A DNA stretch of 64,000 bases from Candidatus Thermodiscus eudorianus (GCA_015521085.1 WAOW01000002.1:1-64000); one strand, 5' to 3'. Counted from the stretch's first letter, positions 54,265 through 63,803 are shown. Translations and numbers: made by a program. Notes: a model not told the origin generated them from the sequence alone.

Positions 54265-55548
54265 CTAGATCTCCTCTCCCTTGGCTAGTTTCTCGACGAG
54301 TTCCTTTGCATAGTCGTATCGTACTTTGCCGTCTCGGATCATTTTCCCGGCTACTTTATCGATAAGGTCTCCCATCGCGCCGGCCATTACGGCTAGGTTT
54401 TTGGCGTGGAGCTTCATGTGTCCTCTCTGGATGCCTTCGGTGACTAGGGCTCGGAGTGCTGCTAGGTTCTGGGCTAGGCCGACTGCGGCCATTACCTCGG
54501 CTAGGCCTCTGGCTGTATTAACGCCCATTATCTTGAGAGCTAGCTGGGCTATGGGGTGTACCTTGACAGCCCCGCCGACTATGCCTACTTGTAGGGGCAT
54601 TTCGAGGCTGCCCACCAGGTCTCCCTCCTCGTCGATCTCCCAGTGGCTTAGGGGCTTGTAGACGCCAGTCCTTGCGGCGTAGGCGTGCGCCCCAGCCTCG
54701 ATAGCCCTGTGGTCCTGTGCGGTGGCTAGGGCTACCGCTATGACGCCGTTCATTACGCCCTTGTTGTGGGTTGCAGCCCTATAGGGGTCGGCCTCCGCGA
54801 GTATGCTGGCCCACTCTATCCTCTCAGCCACATCCCTGCCTCCAACATTCTCAGGGCTGGTCTTCGCCCATGCCCTGGCAAGCCTGTAGACGGCGTTGTT
54901 AGTTATGATCCTCATCATGACCCTGCCCTTCGTGATCCTTTCTAGGAGTGGGGCTATCGCCTCGACCATGGTGTTCACAGCGTTGGCCCCCATAGCGTCT
55001 AACACGTCAACTACTAGGTGGGCTATTAACGCGGGACCTCTAGGCGTGTCTACTATCCTAACTTCTAGGTCCCTGGCTCCTCCTCCGAGCTTTACTAGCA
55101 CGGGGTCCTGTTGGTTTGCATGGTCCAGTATCTCCTCCTTGTGCTCGATTATCTTGAGGGCCTTGTAGTGGGGGCTGGCGACGTCTACTATGTGGACCTG
55201 GCCTATCATGAACTGCTTGTCCGCGACAGCCCTTATCCCATCGTTATCCCTGAGCATCTTGGCGGCATTACTGGCGGCCGCAACCACACTTGACTCCTCT
55301 ATGACCATTGGTACGAGCACGTCCCTCCCATTGATCTTGAAGTTCGTGGCTATTGCGAAAGGATAGGTCATCCCGCCAATCACGTTCTCGATCATCGCAT
55401 CAGCTATCTTCGGATCCAGGTTCCCAAACCTGCGTAGGAGCTCCTTCTCCTCAGCAGTCATCCCGGTGAGGTTGGCTACGGTTTCAAGCCTGTCCTCTAT
55501 ACTCTTCTTATAGAATCCGGGCAGCCTAGATGTGAATCCCTCAGGCAT
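54265..55548 (-). CDS. mvaA: hydroxymethylglutaryl-CoA reductase, class II (degradative) type
   Basis: About 427 residues. Class II features: ENVIGGMTYPFAIATNFKING near 60, DAMGANAVNTMVE near 195, KGVMNGVIAVALATAQDHRAIEAGAHAYAARTG near 275-300, and QRGHMKLHAKNLA with the catalytic His late in the chain. The enzyme makes (or oxidises) mevalonate; archaeal lipid synthesis needs it. Most Crenarchaeota carry class I, so a class II form suggests replacement or transfer. ATG at 55548 preferred (GGTG upstream); the frame extends to GTG 55569. Confidence 0.9.
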   Translation of the reverse strand: MPEGFTSRLPGFYKKSIEDRLETVANLTGMTAEEKELLRRFGNLDPKIADAMIENVIGGMTYPFAIATNFKINGRDVLVPMVIEESSVVAAASNAAKMLRDNDGIRAVADKQFMIGQVHIVDVASPHYKALKIIEHKEEILDHANQQDPVLVKLGGGARDLEVRIVDTPRGPALIAHLVVDVLDAMGANAVNTMVEAIAPLLERITKGRVMMRIITNNAVYRLARAWAKTSPENVGGRDVAERIEWASILAEADPYRAATHNKGVMNGVIAVALATAQDHRAIEAGAHAYAARTGVYKPLSHWEIDEEGDLVGSLEMPLQVGIVGGAVKVHPIAQLALKIMGVNTARGLAEVMAAVGLAQNLAALRALVTEGIQRGHMKLHAKNLAVMAGAMGDLIDKVAGKMIRDGKVRYDYAKELVEKLAKGEEI

Positions 55549-55646
55549 AATAGTACACCGTATAGTCACTCGACAGGCTCCGATATAAATCGCTCACGAA
55601 ATCATATAAAATAACTAAAAGTAATAAAATTTTTAATAATAGAAGG

Positions 55647-56525
55647 TCAGAGCATCCTTACCCCTTCACGGCCAAGAACCAACACCTCCACAGAGCCCTC
55701 ACGGTACGGATACGAGTTCGCATAAGTCACTCCCTCCACCCTCTGTATCCACGACTTGCTTCGCCGGTGCAAATGACCGTAAACCACGGTTTCCACACCA
55801 TACTCCCGCACAGGGCCCTCCAGTCGGATAGACCCTGCATAGGCTAGGTCGAAATCCCTCTCATCACCATAAGATGCCACGAGTTCCCTCCTGGGAACGT
55901 GATGGTACACAATTATCTTCCTAGAACCTGCTGGAACAGCCTCCAACTGAGCCTTCACCCTATTAACATTGATCTCAACATACTCTTCATTGCTCATAGG
56001 CAACTTGACGTAAAGACAGTCCCTCCTCCACCATTCCGGGCAGAGCCACAACTGCCCCCTCTCGCATAGCTCTAGTTGGCGCAGGCTAACTCCAAAGGGG
56101 TTGCAGTTCTCGAAGTCCACTCTACTATAACCCTGAGGTGCAAGCGTATAATCATACCAGCCGGTAGCCCCCACTATATACACGTCGTTTATTTCGAGCG
56201 GCTCTTCACCCAGGCCAAGAACCTTAACTCCATGCTCCTCTAGGAAGCTGGCGAGCTGCTCAACCTGCCTTATACTATCAACTCCCTTACTCCTGGCCCT
56301 CCTGGAGAGGTAGTGCTCGTGATTACCCATGACGACTGCGACTCTCTTAAACCCGATTTTATTTATAAGCCTGAGAAACTTCCTCACCAGGTTATAGTGG
56401 GGTATGTCTAGGAAGTCTCCCGCAAGTAACAGTAAATCGGGCCTGACACTCGATGCCTTCACTAGCACGTCGAGAGCCCGGGGATTCGGATAGTGGAGAT
56501 CCCCTACTACTGCAACGAGCACCAT
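55647..56525 (-). CDS. metallophosphoesterase
   Basis: About 292 residues. Calcineurin-like motifs: VVGDLHYP (D-x-H) at the N-terminus, LLAGDFLD, MGNHEHYL (GNHE), YHHVPRREL and VYGHLHRRS (GHxH). Dimetal phosphoesterase; substrate unknown. ATG at 56525 gives the normal short N-terminus before the first motif; the frame runs to 56552. Confidence 0.9.
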   Translation of the reverse strand: MVLVAVVGDLHYPNPRALDVLVKASSVRPDLLLLAGDFLDIPHYNLVRKFLRLINKIGFKRVAVVMGNHEHYLSRRARSKGVDSIRQVEQLASFLEEHGVKVLGLGEEPLEINDVYIVGATGWYDYTLAPQGYSRVDFENCNPFGVSLRQLELCERGQLWLCPEWWRRDCLYVKLPMSNEEYVEINVNRVKAQLEAVPAGSRKIIVYHHVPRRELVASYGDERDFDLAYAGSIRLEGPVREYGVETVVYGHLHRRSKSWIQRVEGVTYANSYPYREGSVEVLVLGREGVRML

Positions 56526-56616
56526 GCCCAGGGCATACCCTTTGTATAGCAAAGTCCACCGCTATTATATTACAAGGTGCGATACCCTTATCAGATAGGG
56601 TCCTGGGCTGGTACTT

Positions 56617-57423
56617 ATGGAACAGGCGGGTGGCTGGATTAGCGAGTTCTTCATAAGTAGAGGATGGCTCTTCGGGCATGTACTACGGGCGCGTAGGGAG
56701 CATGGCGTGGAGGAGGCCCGCCTCATTGCCAGGCTCCTAGAAGAACACGGGGTCCCTCGGGGTTCCCGCGTGATAGACTTGGGGTGTGGTAGTGGAAGGA
56801 TAAGCGTCCCCTTGGCCAGAGAAGGCTATAGGGTGACATGCCTTGACATATCCCCCAAGTACGTCGAGGAGGCGTTAGAATACGCCAGGACTATGGGAGT
56901 GGAGGACCGCGTCGATGGGATAGTTGGTGATGCCTGGAGGGTCGACGAGCTGGTTAAGGGAAGCTATGACGCGGCTCTCATAGTCTGGACTACGCTCTTA
57001 GGATATAGGGAGTCGCCGGAGGCCGACGTCGAGCTACTATCGAGGATACGTAGGATAACGAGTCCAGAGGGCAAACTCTTCATACTAAGGCAAACGGACA
57101 GAGACCTAATAGTAGCTAGGAACGCCCATTGCGGAACGGATGTAATCGCAGGAGACCTCGGGGACCTGCTAGTCATGGAGAGGCCTCGCTTCGACCCCGT
57201 AACCTCCATCCTGGAGAACACCTGGGCGTACTACAGGAAGAGAGGCGACGAACTCGAATTCCTGGGCAAATCAAGCTTCCGGATGAGAATATACAGTATA
57301 TCGGAGCTAGTAGACATGGCCTCCAGAGCCGGCTGGAGGCTCGAAGCCCTCTATGGAAACCTCAATCGAGACCCATTCATTCCCGGTCGTACTAGCGTTA
57401 ACGCGGTCTTCAAGACGTCTTAA
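56617..57423 (+). CDS. class I SAM-dependent methyltransferase
   Basis: 268 residues. SAM-binding motif I VIDLGCGSGRISVPLA with the Gly loop at 54-60, motif II acid in CLDISPKYVEEA, and motif post-I GIVGDAWRVDEL. The C-terminal half (ENTWAYYRKRGDELEFLGKSSFRMRIYS) resembles small-molecule methyltransferases. Acceptor unknown. Divergent from the metallophosphoesterase gene. Confidence 0.88.
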   Translation: MEQAGGWISEFFISRGWLFGHVLRARREHGVEEARLIARLLEEHGVPRGSRVIDLGCGSGRISVPLAREGYRVTCLDISPKYVEEALEYARTMGVEDRVDGIVGDAWRVDELVKGSYDAALIVWTTLLGYRESPEADVELLSRIRRITSPEGKLFILRQTDRDLIVARNAHCGTDVIAGDLGDLLVMERPRFDPVTSILENTWAYYRKRGDELEFLGKSSFRMRIYSISELVDMASRAGWRLEALYGNLNRDPFIPGRTSVNAVFKTS

Positions 57424-57505
57424 TCAACCTGTAATACTGGTTGGATAGGCCGGGTTTAAACCAGGTTATTGCTCTGTAATTGCTATATCGTACAGTAGCC
57501 TTGGA

Positions 57506-58189
57506 TTATGCTTCAACAATTCTCCCATCGCGTATTCTAACGATCCTGTCGGCCTTCGAGGCGAGTGCTAGATCGTGTGTTGCATAGACTACTGTTTTCC
57601 CTAGTCTATTGGCTTCCACAAGTAGCTCTATGACCCTTGTCTTATTCTTTGTGTCGAGGTTAGCGGTCGGCTCGTCAGCTAGGATGATTGGCGGGTCGGC
57701 GGCCAGGGCTCTGGCTATTGCAACCCTCTGCTGCTCTCCCCCGCTTAGCTGCGAGGGGTACTTGTCTCTCTTATCGAGCATTCCGACCAGGTCTAGGAGC
57801 CTCTCAGCCCTCTCAACCCTCTCATTCTTATTCCAGAGCCCTGCCAGTTCCATAGGCAGCATGACATTTTCGATAACTGTGAGAGAGGGGACGAGGTGGT
57901 AGAACTGGAATACTATACCGATATTCCTCCTTCTCCACTTCGCTCTACCCGATTCACCCATGTCGGAGAGGCTTGCCCCGTTGACTATGACCCTCCCACG
58001 GCTTGGCAGTTCAATCCCGCCGGAGAGGTAAATCATTGTAGTCTTACCGCTCCCACTGGGGCCTAGTACTGCTACTAGCTCGCCCTCGCCTATCTCCAGG
58101 GTTACATCCTGGAGTGCAGTGTACTCTGCTCCCCCAGGAGTCCTATAGACTTTCCATACGTTCTCAAACTCGATTATACCCATAACCAA
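57506..58189 (-). CDS. ABC transporter ATP-binding protein (MacB/LolD type)
   Basis: 227 residues. Walker A GPSGSGKT at 43-50, Q-loop VFQFYHLVPSLTVIENVMLP (LolD/MacB style), signature LSGGEQQR, Walker B ILADEPTANLD. It follows its permease gene by 10 bp, with GGAGGTG serving its start (TTG 58189 or ATG 58183). Drives a FtsX-fold exporter that works by mechanotransmission, not channelling. Confidence 0.93.
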   Translation of the reverse strand: MVMGIIEFENVWKVYRTPGGAEYTALQDVTLEIGEGELVAVLGPSGSGKTTMIYLSGGIELPSRGRVIVNGASLSDMGESGRAKWRRRNIGIVFQFYHLVPSLTVIENVMLPMELAGLWNKNERVERAERLLDLVGMLDKRDKYPSQLSGGEQQRVAIARALAADPPIILADEPTANLDTKNKTRVIELLVEANRLGKTVVYATHDLALASKADRIVRIRDGRIVEA

Positions 58190-58199
58190 AACACACCTC

Positions 58200-60467
58200 C
58201 TACAACTCTATCCTCAAGAGCCTCCCTGTGGACTGCCTTCTCAGGTATAGTAGTCCAATGAGAAATGTGGCTAGAAGGGAGGGGATCAGGATCCAAGAAG
58301 CGCTAGCCACGTCGCCAAGGGCGGGCCTAGGCCTAACATAGCCTAGAGCGTCTATCATTAACCGGAGCATAGAGGATGATATGATGAGGCCTGAAAGGTA
58401 GGATAGAGGGGCCGCTATTACAGCGGTGAATGCGACGAGCGCGATCTCTGATAAGACTATCTGCGTGTTAGTGAACCCTATAGCCCTTAATACGCCAATC
58501 TCCCTTAACCTGCCTGCTAGGTCAACTACTAGAAGCACTGACAGTCCAGTTATGCCTACTAGGAGAGTTGCACCATTGATGATCGAGAGGAAGATCTTCA
58601 TGAAGTCAAGAGTGTTGTCGATGGCCTTGATAGACTTGTCCTTAGTGTACGGGCCGGAAGCGGGGATTCCATCTTCAATAAGCGAGTCTACAACACGCGA
58701 GCCCACGCTCTTAGCGTTGCCCTCAACGTCTACATAGAGATATAGGTATGGCGTATTAGCTACCGCCAGATAGTCTCCCTTATTAACATACATCACCATG
58801 CCGTTATTGTTATGATCTAAAGCCACGCCTACCACGGTAAACGTATAGGTACCATTCAATCCCTCAACTACAAGATCGTCGCCAACACCTACCCCCAGCA
58901 CCTCAGCAACAGTCTCGCTAACGACCGCCTCCCCCCGTTCCATGGGCCAGTGGCCATACGATAGTTTGGGGCCAAGGCTCCAGTTCCCATAGACGCAGCT
59001 TTCAAACGCTAGATCTCGCTCCCCTGCTCTAACAGCCCTCCACTTGAACCCCCATACCTCGGCCTGGCGAACCCCACTCATTTTCAAGGCCATGTTCACA
59101 ATCGAGTCCAGAGGCTCATCTCCAGCCGCGAATACGATTCGCGCATCATAACCATAGTTTATGATCTCGTCCTTAACAACGCTTAAACCCCGAGTGCTCA
59201 TAGGAATTGAGGCGGTTGACCCCCAGGTCACGGCGAGGAATAGTATAAGAAACGCGGCTAGCCATGGCCTGGAAGCGGCCCGTCTAATCGAGTACACGAG
59301 CGTAAGCCGGCCCTTCATCCACTGCAGCCCAGCCCTTCCGGTAAGGCCTGTGAAGCGTAGCGCCCTACCTCCCGGTAGCTTATAGGCTATAAGGGGAGGT
59401 ATGAGGCTGGCCGTTATGATTAGGCCGAGGCCTATGAATGCCGTTTCACCTAATACGCTCCAGCTGACCCGGAAGGGGTAGATTCGCATGAGTAGTTCCA
59501 TGACCTCGGAGCCGTGCGCTTGATGGGCCCCCATCTCTACTAGCTTCTTTGAGACAGGGATTGACGCTATCAAACCTAGTGCAACGCCTATAACGCCTCT
59601 CAGTATATTGTGGCCCGCGTAATATAGTACGGCTCCCTTGTAGTCTACCCCAACAGCCTTCAGAACCCCGATCTCGCGTATATTCCTCTCTATGAGGCTA
59701 GCCTCGCTACCGGCAACTAACAGGCTAGCGGCTATCAGGGCTATTGAGATGAATACTGCGATGCCGTTTGCCATGCTCTTCATAGGCCTGGCCGCTGGAT
59801 TATCCTTCTCGGTCTGGATCGTGATGTCCTGGATGCTCCCGCCGTGGGCCTCGATGATACTGCGTATTTTCGCGGCGAGATCTCCCGTATCTGCCTCTGG
59901 CGCGACGACAAGTAGAAAGTCTACGGGTTTCCTTCCAGTCATTTCCAAGAATTGTTTTTCAGTTATTATAGTCACGTCGGCACCGCCCATAAAGACCGAT
60001 ATACCCTTGGCCATTCCGGTAACGGTTATGTCACCGAGCCCCTGAACCATTAGATGCTCGCCAGGCATTACGAGAGGCTTGTTCCCAGTCGTGTAGACTA
60101 TGAAGCCCCTCCTGCCTTGTTCTAGCCTATAGCTAGCAGGAGCGTCTCCATCCGGGTTATGGAGTAGGACGACGCTGATTGGAGTCCCGTTAAAGTATCC
60201 AGGCGCATTCACTGCTTCCAGGAGCTTGACCCTCTCAACGCTTTCCAACCCGGAGATATCGGCTACAACGTTACCAGGTATATCTCCAGCGACGACTACC
60301 GAGCCTAGCTCATAGACCCAGGCTTTCCCGGCAAGATCTATGCTATAGGAGGCTGCTAGTTTTATCGAGGAGATCCCTAGGATGGCGGTTGCTATGACTA
60401 GTACTATTGCTATCGTTTCTAGTTTTCTCTTACTGAGTGTGCGCGTCGCCGTCTTAGCTATAAGCAT
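58200..60467 (-). CDS. FtsX/MacB-type ABC transporter permease
   Basis: 755 residues. An N-terminal helix, a large outer domain (about 50-220), three helices (IREIGVLKAVGVDYKGAVLYY), another helix and outer domain (about 400-590), then three helices (LREIGVLRAIGFTNTQIVLSE). The repeated REIGVLxAxG phrase is the FtsX coupling element. Duplicated FtsX unit as in full-length export permeases; cargo likely lipids or lipoproteins. Confidence 0.9.
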   Translation of the reverse strand: MLIAKTATRTLSKRKLETIAIVLVIATAILGISSIKLAASYSIDLAGKAWVYELGSVVVAGDIPGNVVADISGLESVERVKLLEAVNAPGYFNGTPISVVLLHNPDGDAPASYRLEQGRRGFIVYTTGNKPLVMPGEHLMVQGLGDITVTGMAKGISVFMGGADVTIITEKQFLEMTGRKPVDFLLVVAPEADTGDLAAKIRSIIEAHGGSIQDITIQTEKDNPAARPMKSMANGIAVFISIALIAASLLVAGSEASLIERNIREIGVLKAVGVDYKGAVLYYAGHNILRGVIGVALGLIASIPVSKKLVEMGAHQAHGSEVMELLMRIYPFRVSWSVLGETAFIGLGLIITASLIPPLIAYKLPGGRALRFTGLTGRAGLQWMKGRLTLVYSIRRAASRPWLAAFLILFLAVTWGSTASIPMSTRGLSVVKDEIINYGYDARIVFAAGDEPLDSIVNMALKMSGVRQAEVWGFKWRAVRAGERDLAFESCVYGNWSLGPKLSYGHWPMERGEAVVSETVAEVLGVGVGDDLVVEGLNGTYTFTVVGVALDHNNNGMVMYVNKGDYLAVANTPYLYLYVDVEGNAKSVGSRVVDSLIEDGIPASGPYTKDKSIKAIDNTLDFMKIFLSIINGATLLVGITGLSVLLVVDLAGRLREIGVLRAIGFTNTQIVLSEIALVAFTAVIAAPLSYLSGLIISSSMLRLMIDALGYVRPRPALGDVASASWILIPSLLATFLIGLLYLRRQSTGRLLRIEL

Positions 60468-60662
60468 GTATGGCTACCTCTCGTTTCTCGATCTAGCTAA
60501 ATGCTATGTCTAACTCCAATGTATTTATTTCTATCCATTAAATGTATACAAGGGTTCTATGGGTCTCCAAGCGTATCGTAATCGTGGTATATATTCTGCT
60601 ATAAACACTAGATTTGCTAGCGTCTGCTCGGTAGGGTTCGAGGCCCCCGGGGGTTGGGGATT

Positions 60663-61271
60663 ATGACTGATCGCGGTGGCATAGTAGGGACGATCGCAAG
60701 CATTGTAGCGGGATTCTTGATAATGTATGTTCTAGTAGTTGTGTACGGGCACGGTGTAGAGGTGGCTTTCTCTCCCCCCACTATTTATATCATGGCTACT
60801 CTGGTCGTCACCGGTCTATTCGCACTGTGGGGGTACTGGAGCTATGCCTCTGTAGCTAGGTGGCATATGAGGAGGCTCTCTCCCATAGCGCTTGCGCTTG
60901 GGGCAATAGCCGTCGTGGTAGGTGGCTTTATAGATCCGTTGGTTGGAGGCGCTCTTATTGTTATAGCTTACCTGGTCGAGTTGGCTGTGGGGCTCAAGCT
61001 CTACCATGATTTTAAGAGGGAGAGCCGTATTGGAGCTGGACTCTTTTTGGCTGGGGTCGCGGTGTTCATGTTGTTCCTGCCATTCGCAGTATTATTTAGG
61101 GGCGCGGCGCTGGTCTCCTTGGTAGGCGATGTGGTAAAAGTCATAGGATTGTTTATTATATTAATTAATATGATTAAAAAGGAGGGAGGGTCCCCCTTAA
61201 CACCTACAGAAACCCATGCTATTACACGGCACATTAATCCTAATATTATCCCTTACAAGCAATACCTATAA
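60663..61271 (+). CDS. integral membrane protein, DUF973-like
   Basis: About 202 residues with five or six hydrophobic segments and a short charged loop LYHDFKRESRIGAGL between two of them, a pattern seen in archaeal DUF973 proteins; the family assignment is tentative. ATG at 60663 or TTG at 60654. The C-terminal tail is polar. Starts 16 bp before thiolase, so it may be co-transcribed with it. Confidence 0.6.
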   Translation: MTDRGGIVGTIASIVAGFLIMYVLVVVYGHGVEVAFSPPTIYIMATLVVTGLFALWGYWSYASVARWHMRRLSPIALALGAIAVVVGGFIDPLVGGALIVIAYLVELAVGLKLYHDFKRESRIGAGLFLAGVAVFMLFLPFAVLFRGAALVSLVGDVVKVIGLFIILINMIKKEGGSPLTPTETHAITRHINPNIIPYKQYL

Positions 61272-61287
61272 CACGGTGTTATACTAG

Positions 61288-62502
61288 TTGGCTAACGAAG
61301 GGGCTAAAGCACATAGGTTGTCCAAGGAAGTCTACATAGTAGACGGGGTCCGGACCCCCATAGGGAAATTCGGGAAGAGCCTGCGGGACATACCGGCCGT
61401 AGAGCTGGCTTCATTCACCATAAAGAAACTCATCGAGAGGACTAGCATAGACCCCAATCAGATAGACCATGTGATATTCGGCCACGTAATCCGAGCTGGC
61501 ACAGGCATGAATACAGCGAGGCAGGCCGCGATAAAGGCCGGCATACCATACCCAATCGACGCTACAACAGTCGACATGGTCTGTGCCAGCGGTATGAAGG
61601 CCATTATAGATGCAGCACAGTTCATAGAATCGGGGGCCTTCGATATAGTACTGGCTGGCGGCATGGAGTCGATGAGCAATGCACCCTTCACTATAACAAG
61701 TAAGATCAGGTGGGGTGTGAAACTCGTCTACAAGGGATTCCTCCCGGTAAGGGATTCGATGGTCCACGAGGGACTCTATGACCCAATATTCGACATGATC
61801 ATGGGGGAGGAAGCCGACGACACGGCTAGGGAGCATGGGGCAACAAAGGAGGAGCTGGATTGGATAGGATTCGAGAGCCATAGAAGAGCCGCAGAGGCGT
61901 GGGACAAAGGCTATATGAAGAGGTTCGTAGAGCCTTTCGAGTACAAGGGCAGGGTTCTGCTCGAAATGGATGAGGGGATAAGAAGAGACACAAGCCTAGA
62001 AAAGGTGAAGAGGCTACCACCAGCCTTTTCGGAGAACGGCTTCCACACGGCAGCGACTAGCAGCCAGCTAAGCGATGGAGCGGCAAGCCTGCTAATCGCG
62101 GGTCGTGACAAGGTGAAGGAGCTCGGCCTAAAGCCTATCGCCAAGATAGTTGGATGGGGCGTGGGAGCCGTTGATCCCAGGCGATTCCCCTATGCGCCCG
62201 TGGTTGTCGTGAGGGAACTCCTTAAGGAGCTGAGATGGGGTGTAGGAGATGTTGATTACTGGGAGAATAACGAGGCCTTTGCGGTTAACAGCTTCCTACT
62301 CCATAAACACCTGGGTGTCCCCTACGAGAAGATGAACGTTCATGGCGGTGCTATAGCGTTAGGGCATCCCCTCGGAATGAGCGGCGCCAGGATAACCCTT
62401 GAACTGGCTAACGTGCTTTCTCTCCATAATGGTAGGAGGGGTATAGCCAGCATCTGCCACGGGCTCGGGGGAGCGGCTGCTCTAGCAATCGAGTTATTAT
62501 AA
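61288..62502 (+). CDS. acetyl-CoA C-acetyltransferase (thiolase)
   Basis: 404 residues. Nucleophile Cys99 in VDMVCASGMKAI, NNEAFAVNS, GGAIALGHPLGMSGAR with the catalytic His, and CHGLGGAAAL with the second Cys. Bacterial/eukaryotic type-II-like biosynthetic or degradative thiolase, longer and distinct from the archaeal DUF35-associated thiolase of the mevalonate pathway. Could supply acetoacetyl-CoA or take part in fatty-acid-like oxidation. TTG start. Confidence 0.92.
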   Translation: MANEGAKAHRLSKEVYIVDGVRTPIGKFGKSLRDIPAVELASFTIKKLIERTSIDPNQIDHVIFGHVIRAGTGMNTARQAAIKAGIPYPIDATTVDMVCASGMKAIIDAAQFIESGAFDIVLAGGMESMSNAPFTITSKIRWGVKLVYKGFLPVRDSMVHEGLYDPIFDMIMGEEADDTAREHGATKEELDWIGFESHRRAAEAWDKGYMKRFVEPFEYKGRVLLEMDEGIRRDTSLEKVKRLPPAFSENGFHTAATSSQLSDGAASLLIAGRDKVKELGLKPIAKIVGWGVGAVDPRRFPYAPVVVVRELLKELRWGVGDVDYWENNEAFAVNSFLLHKHLGVPYEKMNVHGGAIALGHPLGMSGARITLELANVLSLHNGRRGIASICHGLGGAAALAIELL

Positions 62503-62505
62503 AAA

Positions 62506-62940
62506 TTATATTTTTAATAATATTTTTGTCGGGATTCCATTCTCGTATACAACATCAAGCACCAATCCAACATCCCCCAATCCTTCTAACGCCTTAACCT
62601 CGCTTAGAACACTTTCCAGGGCCGCAATCATAGCCTTCAGCCGGCTAACCGTATATTCCAGCACTTCAAGCTCTTGGCTAGGTGTCGGGTTCACGAGGAG
62701 CTTGGCCCCCGCTAGTCCAGCCTCAAACATACTAGGACTATGGCTTACTTGTGGCGATGCGAGGAGGCTACTGAGTTTATCCAGGATATCCGCTTTTTCA
62801 CGGAGGGAGTCAATTCTACCCTCAAGTTCCTTTAAACGACTCCTTGCACCGGCTATTCTAGCCTCTAGATCATCGATGAACTCTGAGGGCTTAGTATATG
62901 ACTTAAACTCGATGGCAACATTGTCACTCGGCACATCCAA
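62506..62940 (-). CDS. coiled-coil hypothetical protein
   Basis: 144 residues. Two long heptad-rich helices (about 20-60: IDDLEARIAGARSRLKELEGRIDSLREKADIL; 88-118: ELEVLEYTVSRLKAMIAALESVL) separated by a Pro/Ser linker, ending in a beta hairpin. Unrecognised; a scaffold or spacer protein is possible. Ends 3 bp from thiolase in a T/A-rich convergent stretch. Confidence 0.6.
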   Translation of the reverse strand: MDVPSDNVAIEFKSYTKPSEFIDDLEARIAGARSRLKELEGRIDSLREKADILDKLSSLLASPQVSHSPSMFEAGLAGAKLLVNPTPSQELEVLEYTVSRLKAMIAALESVLSEVKALEGLGDVGLVLDVVYENGIPTKILLKI

Positions 62941-63045
62941 TCACCATTTGCCGTGTAAGAGCGCTTCTAGCAGTAGTGTCTGTTCGATCGGGGTTATTAG
63001 GGAGTCAAACCCCGGATACCTCAACTGGCTAAGGGGAGCGTCTAG

Positions 63046-63393
63046 TTGGAGAGGGACCCGGTTGCCATTGCCCTGCGGATGGCTGAGTCGTTCGAGTCCG
63101 AGTTAAAAGCATTCATATACGATAACCGGTTGATAGACTCTAGGATCGTCCAGAGATTAATAGCCCTGTCGGGCTACGATAGCTATGTGAAGCGCTTTGC
63201 CAAAGACCATATTATAGTGTTCTACTTGGACCCAGCTGTCGTCAGGAAGAAGTGCCTCTATGAGGAGTGTAGCGAGGCTGGAAGCGACGGCGCGAGAGAG
63301 TGCCTAGAACGCTGTATTATGGAGTCTCTAGGCGAGATTTCCAGAGGATTAGCTTCATCCATAAGGGAACTAGCCGGGAGCATCGAGACCTAA
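63046..63393 (+). CDS. hypothetical small protein with Cys cluster
   Basis: 115 residues, helical, with KKCLYEECSEAGSDGARECLERC near 68-90 (four Cys) which may bind metal or form disulfides. TTG start. A GGGGTT/AACCCC hairpin (62990-63013) lies upstream. Not recognised. Confidence 0.55.
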   Translation: MERDPVAIALRMAESFESELKAFIYDNRLIDSRIVQRLIALSGYDSYVKRFAKDHIIVFYLDPAVVRKKCLYEECSEAGSDGARECLERCIMESLGEISRGLASSIRELAGSIET

Positions 63394-63397
63394 TAAA

Positions 63398-63640
63398 TCA
63401 AGCATTATTAAGAATTTTATTGCATAGGTTTTTCAATGCTTTCATAGAAGCACACTCTTCCCTCTCAGCTAACGCGCCATTTACAGCTTCACAGCCACCA
63501 CCTTCTATGAACTCAACAACCGCCATAACCGCCTCTCTAATAAAGGCACTCCTCGTTAGGCCTGTCGACGATAACAGGCTATCTATCTTGGATAGGTCTC
63601 GTTGACTGACCTTAGCGGTAATAGTCTTGTTCCTCGACAC
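63398..63640 (-). CDS. ribbon-helix-helix (CopG-type) regulator
   Basis: 80 residues from the GTG at 63640. RHH domain: NKTITAKVSQRDLSKIDSLLSSTGLTRSAFIREAVMAVVEF, then a Cys-containing tail (GGGCEAV, EECASM, NLCNKI). The frame is open to 63724 but the conserved part begins at 63640. Likely DNA-binding dimer; could also be an orphan antitoxin. Confidence 0.78.
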   Translation of the reverse strand: MSRNKTITAKVSQRDLSKIDSLLSSTGLTRSAFIREAVMAVVEFIEGGGCEAVNGALAEREECASMKALKNLCNKILNNA

Positions 63641-63793
63641 TCCATCAATGTAAGCTAGAGGAGAACCGTAATCTCTCCTATCACCCGCCCCAGTCACCCC
63701 CAAGTCACACCCCCGCAGGATCATCGTCTATATAGCTGGTACCGGGGCACCGCACGGAATATAAGCTCTATAAGCACTTATCGAACGCTTCCC

Positions 63794-63803
63794 TCTTATA
63801 TAC
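63794..63803 (+). promoter_or_regulatory. TATA box of zpr1
   Basis: TCTTATATAC is centred about 22 nt before the ATG at 63820, predicting a leaderless transcript. Confidence 0.5.

Noticed and set aside
54003-54365. 120-codon frame across tRNA-Arg
   Set aside because: It runs through the tRNA gene and antisense to HMG-CoA reductase.
60630-60656. GGTTCGAG-like T-arm resemblance upstream of the membrane protein gene
   Set aside because: No matching acceptor, D or anticodon arms; only the short T-loop-like string.
61411-61881. 156-codon antisense frame in thiolase
   Set aside because: Opposite a conserved enzyme, no motif, unusual Cys/His/Tyr-rich composition.
62990-63013. GGGGTT/AACCCC hairpin as a tRNA remnant
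   Set aside because: It pairs well but the surrounding bases do not form tRNA arms, and the would-be T-loop does not match the consensus; more likely a simple hairpin.
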